DNA of 48,908 nt from a virus. Shown here in pieces: positions 24,123-32,230 of this stretch; position 1 is the stretch's first letter; each line of letters starts with the position of its first letter. The notes below the pieces were generated by a model. It worked only from the letters and a program-made list of their open reading frames with translations, made no database searches and was not told the origin of the DNA. The position numbers and the translations under genes are program-made. Location: IMG/VR virus record IMGVR_UViG_3300033144_001121, positions 1 to 48,908 of that record; one strand, given 5' to 3'.

Positions 24123-24568
24123 AAGTGCCCGTACATCGCGCGTTGAGCACCTTTCCGGTAGTACTTCTTCTTAATAATGTGATCGAACACAGCCGACATG
24201 TCCGGGCAGAAGATCGCCGGACGCAGGATGGTGTTGTGTGAATGTACCGGATTGGTGTTGTCCTCTCCGACAATGCACGTACCAAGCTTGTGCTTCTCAA
24301 CATAGACAGCAAAGCGGTTAATCTTCTCTGCTCCCTTTAAGCTTCGACCCTTATTCTCCATCTCACGCTTCCTGTTGTACGCATACGACATCACATAGAA
24401 GGCACGACCCCAGCCGGGAGCCGAGCGCTTGTATCCGCCTTTCTTCTCCTTGCCTGTCCAAGCTCGTGTACTCGCAATGGCTTGCAAGATGCCCTTGATC
24501 GTGTTGTCCGCGTAGTTCATACCGGTGATTTCTGCACCACCGCAAGTGCTCATTCCTCGATGATTCAT
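24119..24568 (-). CDS. Hypothetical protein after the inverted repeat
   Basis: Up to 149 residues. ATG 24568 has no RBS; ATG 24553 (MSTCGG) has GAGG only one base away. The start is therefore uncertain, possibly because the inverted repeat at 24573-24728 replaced the native 5' context. Basic, Gly/Lys-rich middle (GKEKKGGYKRSAPGWGR) and VYVEKHKLGTCIVGEDN. No family recognised. Confidence 0.5.
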   Translation of the reverse strand: MNHRGMSTCGGAEITGMNYADNTIKGILQAIASTRAWTGKEKKGGYKRSAPGWGRAFYVMSYAYNRKREMENKGRSLKGAEKINRFAVYVEKHKLGTCIVGEDNTNPVHSHNTILRPAIFCPDMSAVFDHIIKKKYYRKGAQRAMYGHL

Positions 24569-24572
24569 GCTA

Positions 24573-24728
24573 TGAAGGCACTACACTTCCCAACTACTTC
24601 ACTGCCTTTAGCGGAATACTCCCTGAAATTAATGCTGGCCCAATCGACGCCGTGCGTACGATCCAGCTTTAATTTCAGGGAATATTCCGCTAAAGGCAGT
24701 GAAGTAGTTGTGAAGTGTAGTGCCTTCA
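24573..24728. repeat. Near-perfect inverted repeat with 66-base arms
   Basis: Arm 1 is 24573-24638 and arm 2 is 24663-24728, with a 24-base loop. The arms pair with three mismatches (24590, 24619, 24633 against their partners). Arm 2 codes for the last conserved residues of the ATP-grasp protein (LHNYFTAFSGIFPEI); arm 1 is an inverted copy of this coding sequence, and the ATP-grasp stop codon lies inside it. The transcript would fold into a long hairpin. Origin by template switching or by assembly/amplification foldback cannot be told apart here. Confidence 0.9.
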
Positions 24729-25426
24729 ATACCCGGAGCCGTGTTAACCTCGTATACGCAAGCAGTACCAGCGTGCTTATTGTAACCAACATCAACGCCA
24801 CCAAAATCAAGGCCAAGGGCAGTGACAGCAGCAAGAGCAGCCACACGCACGCAATCAGGAGCAGCCACTCCACCACGACAAAACACCCATCCATTATGAT
24901 AGTTCCTAATTTGGTAATCAACTTCGTCATTGTTCGTCTCCTGTCGTTTTCGTTTCATTTGAATGTCGATAATCTCTCCGCGCACACAATGGACGCGGTA
25001 CTCGTCTGCCTTCTTCATGTACTTCGTATATAGTGGCGCATGTACGAGGGGTACGTCGCGCTTACGGCCTGCAAGAACAATTCCACGACCACCGGAGGCC
25101 CGCAGTAGCTTACGGACAACCACGACCTTTCCAGCGTCCCACCATACCTGCGCTGCCTCTTGCGAATCAGTCCACGTAAGTGTAGGTACGTTGGCAGCAT
25201 CCAGAGCCTTAAACGTGGCAATTTTATCGCAAGCATCCTGTACTTTTGCTGGAGGGTTAATGTAGGTCCCATTAAATTTCTCCTCTGTACTGCCCCAGTT
25301 AATGATGTGGGTGAAGTCTCCGTGCTTCCGTATCTGTTTGGGGGTAGCCAGCAGAATACCACACTGTTTAGCGAACCGTCGAGCACCGCCCGAGGCTCTC
25401 TTCCACGGTTGTATTCGAATCGTCAT
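24629..25426 (-). CDS. ATP-grasp ligase
   Basis: 265 residues. The ATP-grasp pattern includes VVVVRKLLRASGGRGIVLAG (read as two parts, about 101-120), and the metal/ATP site YEVNTAPG (Glu226, Asn228) as in RimK and D-Ala ligases. Forms amide bonds between a carboxylate and an amine, with acyl-phosphate intermediate. It belongs to a cassette with a class II glutaminase, two amidoligases and a cyclotransferase. ATGA overlap upstream. The last 12 residues and the stop come from the loop and arm of an inverted repeat, so the native C-terminus may be altered. Confidence 0.8.
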   Translation of the reverse strand: MTIRIQPWKRASGGARRFAKQCGILLATPKQIRKHGDFTHIINWGSTEEKFNGTYINPPAKVQDACDKIATFKALDAANVPTLTWTDSQEAAQVWWDAGKVVVVRKLLRASGGRGIVLAGRKRDVPLVHAPLYTKYMKKADEYRVHCVRGEIIDIQMKRKRQETNNDEVDYQIRNYHNGWVFCRGGVAAPDCVRVAALAAVTALGLDFGGVDVGYNKHAGTACVYEVNTAPGIEGTTLHNYFTAFSGIFPEIKAGSYARRRLGQH

Positions 25427-25623
25427 GATGCGGTAGCGTCGTCGAGTCGTCGTAACGCTCCCTCCAGAAGAACTTCGCTCTCATCGACCTTGATCTGTGC
25501 TGCATCGTAGGTCTTCTTGTACTTGTCCCGCCATGCTGCACGATCCTTAAGCTCTTTCTGTGCCCGTGTAACTGCCGTAGCAGCCTCTATAATGTTCGTT
25601 GTCCTTCCATTTAAGTTTCTCAT
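25423..25623 (-). CDS. Small coiled-coil protein
   Basis: 66 residues, RBS GGAGG, ATGA overlap with ATP-grasp. Charged helix throughout (AVTRAQKELKDRAAWRDKYK, then KVDESEVLLEGALRRLDD). Its place between glutaminase and ATP-grasp hints at a structural or adaptor role. Unknown. Confidence 0.55.
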   Translation of the reverse strand: MRNLNGRTTNIIEAATAVTRAQKELKDRAAWRDKYKKTYDAAQIKVDESEVLLEGALRRLDDATAS

Positions 25624-25645
25624 CAGAATTTCCTCCAGTAATCCT

Positions 25646-27160
25646 CTAGTTCAGCTTCTCTTTCGGGTAGGGTTTGTTTCCCTCCCATCCGTCCAAGGTA
25701 CTCACGCAACCCCCGCATAGCAAGTCTTTGCCTTCGTTCACAATAAGTGCGTATGCAGTGTCGTCCATATTCATAGACGCGGTGCAGGAAATACAGCCCC
25801 TCTCTAGCATAGTATCCAACACGGTAACCTCTATTTCCTTGTCCCCGACGTTGACGGTCACGCGTCCTTTTCCCTCATCTTGGGCCTCTTCGTCAGGTTT
25901 GTGCTGCTCCCAATCACAGTTAATCAGGTCGCACAACACACTCGGGACCGTCGTCGCGCCCTTCTCTCTGGGCATGGCGTGTGGCCTCGACAGTCCGACC
26001 GGATTCACCATCCATGACTGTCCCATGTACGCGTTTGCCATTGCAGGTCTTACGTCATAGAGGACAGCATCCCACTCAGAGTCGCCCCAATCCCGATGAA
26101 CTATGTCACCAAAGACAGTGTACCTGCCATTTTGCTGCTCATATTTCACTACGGGCTGGAATTCTAAGAGGTCGGTTGGCCTTAAGTCGTATTCGCGTCT
26201 TAGCTCGACTAAATGCTTTATCAGCAATTTTCTGTGTTTGAGGTTCACTGTTATCCTCATATCCGTTGCCTTCAGTCCATCGCCAGTGCCCCGTCTCACG
26301 GTTGAGTCGCCATGCTCCTCCGCCCTCGGTAGCCACTTGTTCACGGCTCTTTGTAAGGCACTCTGGTCTGATCCAGCCCCTTTTGCGCGTCGCTCCTGTT
26401 GACGTTTCGTCATAATGCTTACTATTGGGAGAGACTTTCGGACAAAAGGGTCAAAGCTAGTGACCTCAGGCACTAGGCTTCCCTTCTTGTACTTCAGTAT
26501 CTTCCACTTATCCATCTCGAAGATCGACCGACCCTCACATGGGCGCTTCCAGAGGCTCTTGTTGACGGTCTTAAGGTGCATCCCGTCGCTCATGAACCAC
26601 ATAATGTCCTTCGCAGGACTTATGGTGAAGTGTAGTGGTCGATCACTGTTCCGAGCCATGTTAATCGACTCGTCTCGGCGGTCCACCCAGACAACAGCGA
26701 AGCTACCATCAATGCTTTCCAAGACCTCTTTGGCCTTCTCCGGTGGTTGTTTCGATAGGCCCAAGGCAATCTGCATGGAATCGACCTCAAGAGCGCTGTC
26801 GAATGTGACCATGCTGCTGCCCTTGTGGGCAAGAGTTCCGTTGTGGACCAATGAGACATCACCGAATGTAAAGGGGTGTGCATTTTGAAGCTTGATGCTT
26901 CCCTTTGTAGCCGCCCGGTTATGCCCGATCTTCGCCCACGAATCGAAAAGATTCTTACGATAATGCTTGCTGTGAACGTACTTGTCCCCAGCCATCAGGC
27001 TACGCTGGTTCTTCACCCGGAAGCGCTGATCGACGTTGATGATGCCCGTCGAATCAAAGCCCCGCAGTGTATCCAGTGTCAGCCCAAAGTGCATAAAGTG
27101 GTTTTTCTCAAGGGTGTACTGATCGTCCTTGAGCGATATGTACCCTACAATTCCACACAT
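25646..27160 (-). CDS. Class II glutamine amidotransferase (Ntn hydrolase)
   Basis: 504 residues starting MCGIVGYISL, so Cys2 is the nucleophile after Met removal. GHNRAATKGS (79-88; Arg82) and LVHNGTL (Asn107-Gly108) are the glutamine-binding elements. No synthetase domain (sugar isomerase or AsnB type) follows, so ammonia would go to a partner, probably the ATP-grasp or amidoligase proteins. The C-terminus has a zinc-ribbon-like pair (GCISC and CGGC). RBS GGGAG. Homologous cassettes are described in phiEco32-type phages. Confidence 0.82.
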   Translation of the reverse strand: MCGIVGYISLKDDQYTLEKNHFMHFGLTLDTLRGFDSTGIINVDQRFRVKNQRSLMAGDKYVHSKHYRKNLFDSWAKIGHNRAATKGSIKLQNAHPFTFGDVSLVHNGTLAHKGSSMVTFDSALEVDSMQIALGLSKQPPEKAKEVLESIDGSFAVVWVDRRDESINMARNSDRPLHFTISPAKDIMWFMSDGMHLKTVNKSLWKRPCEGRSIFEMDKWKILKYKKGSLVPEVTSFDPFVRKSLPIVSIMTKRQQERRAKGAGSDQSALQRAVNKWLPRAEEHGDSTVRRGTGDGLKATDMRITVNLKHRKLLIKHLVELRREYDLRPTDLLEFQPVVKYEQQNGRYTVFGDIVHRDWGDSEWDAVLYDVRPAMANAYMGQSWMVNPVGLSRPHAMPREKGATTVPSVLCDLINCDWEQHKPDEEAQDEGKGRVTVNVGDKEIEVTVLDTMLERGCISCTASMNMDDTAYALIVNEGKDLLCGGCVSTLDGWEGNKPYPKEKLN

Positions 27161-27163
27161 ATA

Positions 27164-28144
27164 TCATAACTCCCATTCAAAGTCTGTCCAAGGCGCGGCT
27201 ATGTGTCCTGCCGCCATAGTTGCAACGTCTTCTGCTTCCTCTTGGTCAAGATCATCGACGTTAACCTGATCCAGTTGTAGTGTGTCCTGTAGCCTAAGTA
27301 GGCCACTCTCCTCATACTCATCTAAAATGTCCAGTGGGTCTTTGTACTCTCCGGCTAGGTCCCGCAATCCCATGAGGAACTGCACCCACGCATCGACCTT
27401 CTTCATGTCCGTTGTCGCCGGGTGCTGCCTAAACTCTATTGTACCGAGCGAAGTCAGTGGCCGGAAGTTCAGGGCCGAGTACTTGATGCAGTGGAACAGC
27501 CCAAGGTCCGGTAGTTCTTGTACTGGGTCGTGTACCCGCGCAATTGGGGCCTGCGCCTCCACCGCACGCTGCAAATCATCGTCGAGGACATGAAACATAC
27601 CCGGCTGGGCGCGTGCCGCCCGACGCATCTTCGGTGCCTTCTGTAGCTTCATCTTCGCGTACCCCACCCGTAGGTGTCGCATGTCGTTGTACAACGTCTG
27701 GGCAAACATCGCATTGGACCACAGGGGGACACAGAAGTGGCTCCCCTCCCGCCCGTCTGCGAACTGCTTAAAGATGGACGGTTCCGCGAGAATGTACAGC
27801 ACGATTGTATTCCACAGGTGGGTGAGTGTCACATCCGACATATTCAGATGTACATGCACGCCGCACCTAATATTCGCCTTCGCGGTTGATGCTCTGATAA
27901 TTGCCGTAGCTTCCTTATAGGCACTATCAAGGTGACCGGGCATAAGCACGTGGCTTATCAACTCCATGCCTCCGCCGCGGAGACTGGGGTCACGCTCCAA
28001 GTACCAGCGATTCACCTTGAGGTCCGAGTCCAAGAACCGAGCGCTGGAGAACCCTTCGTACTCCAGTTCGATGCCTACTCGTTGACCCGTGCGCTGCTCG
28101 ACATGTGGTAACAGCTTGATTAGTGGCGTGTTGAGATCAATCAT
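27164..28144 (-). CDS. Amidoligase family (COOH-NH2 ligase)
   Basis: 326 residues of the glutamine-synthetase-like amidoligase fold: RVGIELEYEG (22-31), GGGMELIS (57-64), CGVHVHLN (94-101) and GTIEFRQHPAT (234-244). Joins carboxylates to amines using ATP; predicted to build peptide-like metabolites or modify proteins. ATGA-coupled upstream. It is distinct from the second amidoligase nearby, with little obvious similarity outside the motifs. Confidence 0.78.
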   Translation of the reverse strand: MIDLNTPLIKLLPHVEQRTGQRVGIELEYEGFSSARFLDSDLKVNRWYLERDPSLRGGGMELISHVLMPGHLDSAYKEATAIIRASTAKANIRCGVHVHLNMSDVTLTHLWNTIVLYILAEPSIFKQFADGREGSHFCVPLWSNAMFAQTLYNDMRHLRVGYAKMKLQKAPKMRRAARAQPGMFHVLDDDLQRAVEAQAPIARVHDPVQELPDLGLFHCIKYSALNFRPLTSLGTIEFRQHPATTDMKKVDAWVQFLMGLRDLAGEYKDPLDILDEYEESGLLRLQDTLQLDQVNVDDLDQEEAEDVATMAAGHIAAPWTDFEWEL

Positions 28145-28710
28145 AAGACACCCTCCTTCGCCAGCTTAATGTATGCTCGTTTGCTGAGCGGATCATTTGG
28201 GATGAATGGTTCAAATCCCAAGTCAGTTAATGTACCTGTAGGGTTACCCCGGAAGATAACCTCAACAGCCTCGTGTTCGTTCTGCCTCAAGATAATATCA
28301 CGAGTTACTGCCACGGAATGGGCAATATTCTTAGCCAATGCCCTTTGTGCTTCCTTTATCGACATATAATCAGGACCGTCGATCATGAGCCGCATGATGT
28401 CGCCACCCATGCCGCGCCCGTAGGTTAGTTGGTAGTGGTCGCCCATGCTGGCCGACTTCCGCATGTTGCGGGCAGCCTTGCGTGCGATGTACACCGCGCC
28501 GTAGGGGGTGTTGTAGGAACCACTTCGAGGCCACCAACATTCCAGATCGTCCGGTTTCACTTTGCGGGGTTCGTCGTCAGGCCCACCCCGAGTGTGTCTC
28601 AACTGTCCATCGTTGACGAGTATAAGACCCGGCCCGTACTTCACGTGGTCCATCCACGTGTTGGCGTAGTACATCCGCCAGTCCTGTTTATTTGCTTGTG
28701 AAGGCTTCAT
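28141..28710 (-). CDS. Conserved unknown between two amidoligases
   Basis: 189 residues, ATGA overlaps with both amidoligases. It has GGPDDEPRKVKPDDLECWW, then YGAVYIARKAARNMRKSAS and a C-terminal PFIPNDPLSKRAYIKLA. No motif known to me. The tight coupling suggests work in the same pathway, for example as substrate or carrier. Confidence 0.6.
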   Translation of the reverse strand: MKPSQANKQDWRMYYANTWMDHVKYGPGLILVNDGQLRHTRGGPDDEPRKVKPDDLECWWPRSGSYNTPYGAVYIARKAARNMRKSASMGDHYQLTYGRGMGGDIMRLMIDGPDYMSIKEAQRALAKNIAHSVAVTRDIILRQNEHEAVEVIFRGNPTGTLTDLGFEPFIPNDPLSKRAYIKLAKEGVL

Positions 28711-29543
28711 ACTGCTGGTACTCCATGTGCCATTGCTTCGAGTTGTATGTCACGGTACAGCACGCCTCGATCTACCTTTGTAGATGGAGTCATGTAATCC
28801 CGTACACGCGGCCAATTGATCGCCTTGAACACGGTGCGAATCAGAGCCGCCTCAGTTTCAGTGAGCCACTTGACTAGTTGCAGTGCGTTGGCCCCCACCC
28901 GGTAGATTTTGTCAACATCATTTGTCCACAAGTTGTCTGGTGTTCGGTACTCAACCCCGTATGGTTTGGGGCGGAAGATACCCGGACGACCATACCACTC
29001 TGTCCGTGAGTTCACCCGCCGGGGGTGTGTCTGACTCATGACCCCAATCATAAGGTCTGCAAAGAGAGCAGCCGCGAAGTCGGGACAGTTGAAGTTCCCG
29101 CCTAAGTGTATGTGGCCGCCACAACTACGCTTCCTGCCGAGTTCACCCTGAAAAGCACGTTCCTCGCCGCCCTCATAGGCGTTGAAGTCCGGCTCACACC
29201 CAATGACCTTGGCTTGATCCGACATAAGATCACGGGCTAAGAATGTATTCTCGACTTGTATCCGAAACGAATGCTTTGCTGGAATGTACTTCGCCAACAT
29301 TTCATGGGCAGAGGTAAACCGATCACACCAAGTCCTGATCGACTTTGCCGGGGGAATGTTGTACTCCAGCATTACATTGTCTTCTTGCAGCATAAAGCCC
29401 GCCATGAAGTCCGGCGCTTGAAACGGCTTGACCTTCGTGCCGTCGATAATACCGACACACGGGACAATCCGATCCTGCTCGTTGCTAAACAAGAAGACTT
29501 CAACATCTGATCCAATTTGAGGATCGCATGGTACCTTCTTCAT
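28707..29543 (-). CDS. Phage COOH-NH2 ligase type 2 (amidoligase)
   Basis: 278 residues. GSDVEVFLFS (11-20), CGGHIHLGGN (141-150) and GVEYRTPDNLW (196-206) are the metal/ATP and substrate motifs of the phage-specific glutamine-synthetase-like ligase first noted in phiEco32-type phages. RBS GGAGG, ATGA overlap. Likely forms an amide between an acid and amine with ammonia or amino donor supplied by neighbours. Confidence 0.82.
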   Translation of the reverse strand: MKKVPCDPQIGSDVEVFLFSNEQDRIVPCVGIIDGTKVKPFQAPDFMAGFMLQEDNVMLEYNIPPAKSIRTWCDRFTSAHEMLAKYIPAKHSFRIQVENTFLARDLMSDQAKVIGCEPDFNAYEGGEERAFQGELGRKRSCGGHIHLGGNFNCPDFAAALFADLMIGVMSQTHPRRVNSRTEWYGRPGIFRPKPYGVEYRTPDNLWTNDVDKIYRVGANALQLVKWLTETEAALIRTVFKAINWPRVRDYMTPSTKVDRGVLYRDIQLEAMAHGVPAV

Positions 29544-29878
29544 TTGGTGTCCTCCATCTTCTTAAGTAGGAAAGTAGGCGCAATCCACGGCGACCCAAAT
29601 ATGTGCGGTTGCGGGGTCGGTATGTGTGCCTTCCGTTTTGGTACTACTACGTTCTTGTTGTGCTTGGTAAGGTTTGCAGGTTGATGAGTGGTCATAAGCA
29701 CGATTTCCCCATTCTCATCAATTTCAGATAGTGTGCAGCGGAGGATAGTAGCGCCCCACCCCTCGGCCATGTCCTCCAGTGTGTCCATTGCGTCACTCGG
29801 TATGGCGGCGGGGATAACCCCCTGCCTCTCCCGAATGCGGCCTGACTTCTTAGAGATTGTGGCTTTGTAATAGTACAT
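29540..29878 (-). CDS. Hypothetical protein in amidoligase cassette
   Basis: ATG 29878 (TGATG overlap with the cyclotransferase stop, AGAGG upstream) gives 112 residues; longer open frame upstream is not needed. First half strand-rich (YYYKATISKKSGRIRERQ, ATILRCTLSEIDENGEIVL), second half basic and Pro-rich. Function unknown; coupled to the type 2 ligase. Confidence 0.55.
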   Translation of the reverse strand: MYYYKATISKKSGRIRERQGVIPAAIPSDAMDTLEDMAEGWGATILRCTLSEIDENGEIVLMTTHQPANLTKHNKNVVVPKRKAHIPTPQPHIFGSPWIAPTFLLKKMEDTK

Positions 29879-30348
29879 CACATCGCCTCTCTTTGTACCC
29901 AGAAGTTCTCCTCCTCCTCGCCGGGCTGCCACACGCCAGTCTTGATAATGCTGTCCTGCGCGGGGTCGTCCAGCTTTGTGAGAGGCATGAGATACATCCA
30001 CACACGCTTCTTCATAATCTCCGTCCAGAGCTTACGCCGCTGGAAGAAGTGTGGGTGGCCCTCGTAGAAGTCCAAGTGCGCCAAGGCATCCTCATTCATC
30101 ATGTATACCTCCCCGCAGATGGGTTGCTCGGCTGCCGCGGCTCGCCTTTCCTTCGGGGTCAGATCGAACACCGCCGGAAACGGGCCAAGGTCCTTGAGCT
30201 TGTAGTGCCCGAGGGTAAAGTCGTACCCAAGGAAGGTAGCGCGAATCTTCTTCATCAGTTCGTGGTTCGTGTGTGTACTCTTCAATGTACCGTACACAAG
30301 GACACGTACCTTGCCCGTGTCGTCAATTGTTCTCGTCCTGTCTGCCAT
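29878..30348 (-). CDS. Gamma-glutamylcyclotransferase-like (GGCT/AIG2)
   Basis: 156 residues. RVLVYGTLKS (15-24) is the substrate loop of the GGCT/AIG2 fold; the catalytic Glu is Glu96 in DFYEGHP; GEVYMMNEDALAHLD fits the family core. Releases 5-oxoproline from gamma-glutamyl amines, so it could edit or cut gamma-glutamyl products made by the neighbouring ligases. RBS GGAGG before ATG 30348. Confidence 0.78.
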   Translation of the reverse strand: MADRTRTIDDTGKVRVLVYGTLKSTHTNHELMKKIRATFLGYDFTLGHYKLKDLGPFPAVFDLTPKERRAAAAEQPICGEVYMMNEDALAHLDFYEGHPHFFQRRKLWTEIMKKRVWMYLMPLTKLDDPAQDSIIKTGVWQPGEEEENFWVQREAM

Positions 30349-30356
30349 GTTTCCTC

Positions 30357-31100
30357 CTACCAGTAGTGCGCAATTTCTTCCATTTCAGTTAACTCAGCAA
30401 CGTCCCCTTTGTACTTGGACTGTGTGAGCAGATTCTCTCGGTATTCTTCAATATATTTCAAGTGTCTGTTGAGGCGCTTTCGGACAACCGTAAGGTATGA
30501 CTGACAGTGCGTAAGGTTGAGTGTCATAAGCCACGAGCTACAACTACCTCCATGTGCGCCCTCTACGTCTGTCAGCCGCACCATGCGACAAATAAACTTG
30601 TGTGCTAGGCGGCGTCCTATGTGTTCAGCAAAGCCCATAACACAGGGATTCCGAATCTCGCCAAAGTCTCGGTCCCTGTCACGGGTCCTGTCACCCATGA
30701 CAAATGTCTTGGAGGGGTATGTATTGTTGCCCCACATATTCTGGCCCCCGTACCCGTCCCTAGCCTTAAGGAATAGCTGCTCAAGAACCCATGCGTAGTG
30801 GTACTCAAGGGGCAGATCGAAGTGTGTATTCCCGATCTGATCCTTTTGCATGTCCTTGAACTTTTGTATGCGGTTGAGAGGCTCGAAATCACCCCGATAC
30901 CGGACAAGCAGCTTGTCGAGCACGTCTCGCTTCACCTTATCGTTGCGTGAGGCTGTGCGGACACGCCCTCCAATCCCAGACACAATCGCACCTGAACAGA
31001 AGCGATGCCAGCCTTGTATCTCGACTTGGGGATTCGAGTACAAGTTAGCCTTGGACGAGACTATGTTGTACAGTCCCTTAGTTTTCGTCCTGCTCTTCAT
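30357..31100 (-). CDS. Unknown protein at head of amidoligase cassette
   Basis: ATG 31100 follows AGGAGG by 6 bases and is preferred over ATG 31118; 247 residues. Features: RFCSGAIVSGIGGRV, GYGGQNMWGNNTYPSKT, VMGDRTRDRDRDF, and GAHGGSCSSWL. Several Cys/His/Arg-Asp clusters could be catalytic, but no family is recognised. Directly upstream of the cyclotransferase, so probably in the same pathway. Confidence 0.6.
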   Translation of the reverse strand: MKSRTKTKGLYNIVSSKANLYSNPQVEIQGWHRFCSGAIVSGIGGRVRTASRNDKVKRDVLDKLLVRYRGDFEPLNRIQKFKDMQKDQIGNTHFDLPLEYHYAWVLEQLFLKARDGYGGQNMWGNNTYPSKTFVMGDRTRDRDRDFGEIRNPCVMGFAEHIGRRLAHKFICRMVRLTDVEGAHGGSCSSWLMTLNLTHCQSYLTVVRKRLNRHLKYIEEYRENLLTQSKYKGDVAELTEMEEIAHYW

Positions 31101-31248
31101 CCACAACCTCCTGTTCATAGTTCTCCGCCTTGTGCCGTGGTCTTTTGTACTTCACGGCGCTCTCGTGGCGCTGCGTCTGCCTCGCCAAGTGTTTCGGGTC
31201 TTTCTGTGCCTTAAACCTTCGTTCTTGGCTCTTGCTCAGTGGCCTCAT
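31078..31248 (-). CDS. Small basic protein with acidic tail
   Basis: 56 residues from ATG 31248 (GGATATGGAAAA upstream). The first 40 residues are strongly basic (SKSQERRFKAQKDPKHLARQ); the last ten are acidic (EVVDEEQDEN). It overlaps both neighbours by 23-38 bases. Nucleic-acid binding plausible. Confidence 0.5.
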   Translation of the reverse strand: MRPLSKSQERRFKAQKDPKHLARQTQRHESAVKYKRPRHKAENYEQEVVDEEQDEN

Positions 31249-31402
31249 TTTTCCATATCCTCTTGTTGAGTACTGCTGGAATAATGTCACACGTGTGACC
31301 TTCGCGCTCGACTGCCTCACGGCATATCGCAGCTTTCCGGCCATTTGAGAAAATCCCATGTATCACGTGGGTCGCTATTTCTTGAACGATGAATACGTCC
31401 AC
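31211..31402 (-). CDS. Hypothetical protein (GTG start)
   Basis: 63 residues. GTG 31402 follows GGAGGT by 7 bases, a strong start. Sequence includes IATHVIHGIFSNGRKAAICR and a basic/Glu-rich end. The palindrome GTCACACGTGTGAC lies inside the coding region (31286-31299). Unknown function. Confidence 0.55.
   Translation of the reverse strand: MDVFIVQEIATHVIHGIFSNGRKAAICREAVEREGHTCDIIPAVLNKRIWKNEATEQEPRTKV
31286..31299. promoter_or_regulatory. Palindrome GTCACACGTGTGAC within a small gene
   Basis: Exact copy inside the coding region of the gene at 31211-31402, about 185 bases upstream of the start of the amidoligase cassette (31100). Confidence 0.5.
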
Positions 31403-31405
31403 TGG

Positions 31406-31588
31406 TTAGACCTCCTTGTGTACGACCGTTAGGCCGAGACATTTCATACACCCACTACCGCGCTTCTTCGTGGTATGTACTCGTTTCATTGAACCATCAT
31501 CTTGCTTTTGAGGCTCAAATTTGACGACGGGGTGCGAGTTTTTGTCGTGCCCCGTTCCTTTGCAGCGATCACAGATCACTTTCTTCAT
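31406..31588 (-). CDS. DnaJ-type zinc-ribbon small protein
   Basis: 60 residues with CDRCKGTGHD (6-15) and SGCMKCLGLT (45-54): CxxCxGxG and CxxC pairs like the DnaJ central zinc region. RBS GGAGGT, ATGA overlap. No J-domain. Probably a zinc-binding adaptor. Confidence 0.6.
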   Translation of the reverse strand: MKKVICDRCKGTGHDKNSHPVVKFEPQKQDDGSMKRVHTTKKRGSGCMKCLGLTVVHKEV

Positions 31589-31884
31589 GCCTTTACCTCC
31601 TTGGGTAATGGCGGGAGTTTCCTACTCAGGAACTTGTGGCCCCTGATAATGTCCTTCAGGCAGTAATGCCTGTTTGTGAGCTTCGCCCTGTATTTGTACA
31701 GTGCGGTTAGCTTCCTCTGGACCGTCTCATCACGCTCAGCCGGGCCTATCCGTTGCTTACAAGACTTACACGTCTTGCGGTGCGCCCACAGCTTGTCATG
31801 TGTCCGAAAGATTCGTCGGTCTACGTTATTCAGTAGACGACCCGTGGTCTTGACCTGTTCACGTGCTCGCTCAAGGGTAATCAT
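31585..31884 (-). CDS. Hypothetical helical protein with CxxC
   Basis: 99 residues, helical and basic, with one CKSCKQR motif near residue 41 and His/Cys at HYCLKD that could complete a zinc site. ATGA overlaps on both sides. Unknown. Confidence 0.55.
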   Translation of the reverse strand: MITLERAREQVKTTGRLLNNVDRRIFRTHDKLWAHRKTCKSCKQRIGPAERDETVQRKLTALYKYRAKLTNRHYCLKDIIRGHKFLSRKLPPLPKEVKA

Positions 31885-32072
31885 GCTACGTCCCTATCCC
31901 AGACAGTGTACTGGCGCACACAGTTATGGTTGACCACTAGCCGCTTACCGTTCGTCTCTTCAAGCTCCAGATAGACGGGGCCGCGAGTGATGAACTTAAT
32001 GTCCGTGACCAGTCTTGGTCCGGGCGTTCGGTGCTCAGGCACGTTCTGATAGTATACTTTTGCAAACCTCAT
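31881..32072 (-). CDS. Hypothetical beta-rich small protein
   Basis: 63 residues, RBS AGGAGGT. Alternating strands (RLVTDIKFITRGPVYLELEE, KRLVVNHNCVRQYTVW) like an SH3-type small barrel. ATGA overlap with the zinc-ribbon gene upstream. Unknown. Confidence 0.55.
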   Translation of the reverse strand: MRFAKVYYQNVPEHRTPGPRLVTDIKFITRGPVYLELEETNGKRLVVNHNCVRQYTVWDRDVA

Positions 32073-32230
32073 TGTTGTACCTCCTTGTGACCGGGGTCAC
32101 GTATGTACTCTTGTGTCATTGGGTCTTTGGCCCAACTATTATGTAGGGTAAGGAAATATTGTGCTTCAGAATATGGATACTCACACTCTGGGCACTCAAT
32201 ACGTTGTTGTACTCGGGGACACTGGTTCAC
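32069..32230 (-). CDS. 53-residue zinc-ribbon protein (GTG start)
   Basis: Read from the gap: GTG 32230 overlaps the lipoprotein TGA (GTGA) and the stop overlaps the next ATG (ATGA). Begins MNQCPR and has ECPECEYPYSEAQYF, giving three Cys in CxxC-like spacing, then RDPGHKEV. The double overlap, matching the style of its neighbours, supports it. Confidence 0.55.
   Translation of the reverse strand: MNQCPRVQQRIECPECEYPYSEAQYFLTLHNSWAKDPMTQEYIRDPGHKEVQQ

Noticed and set aside
24565-24930. 121-codon open frame with a hydrophobic stretch, minus strand
   Set aside because: It overlaps the clear ATP-grasp gene in another frame and reads through the inverted repeat; no RBS. Treated as a shadow.
31355-31371. 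CCCACGTGATACATGGG as a fifth sigma promoter (minus strand)
   Set aside because: Two mismatches to the CACGTGTTATAT word region and fully within a coding sequence; too weak to list.
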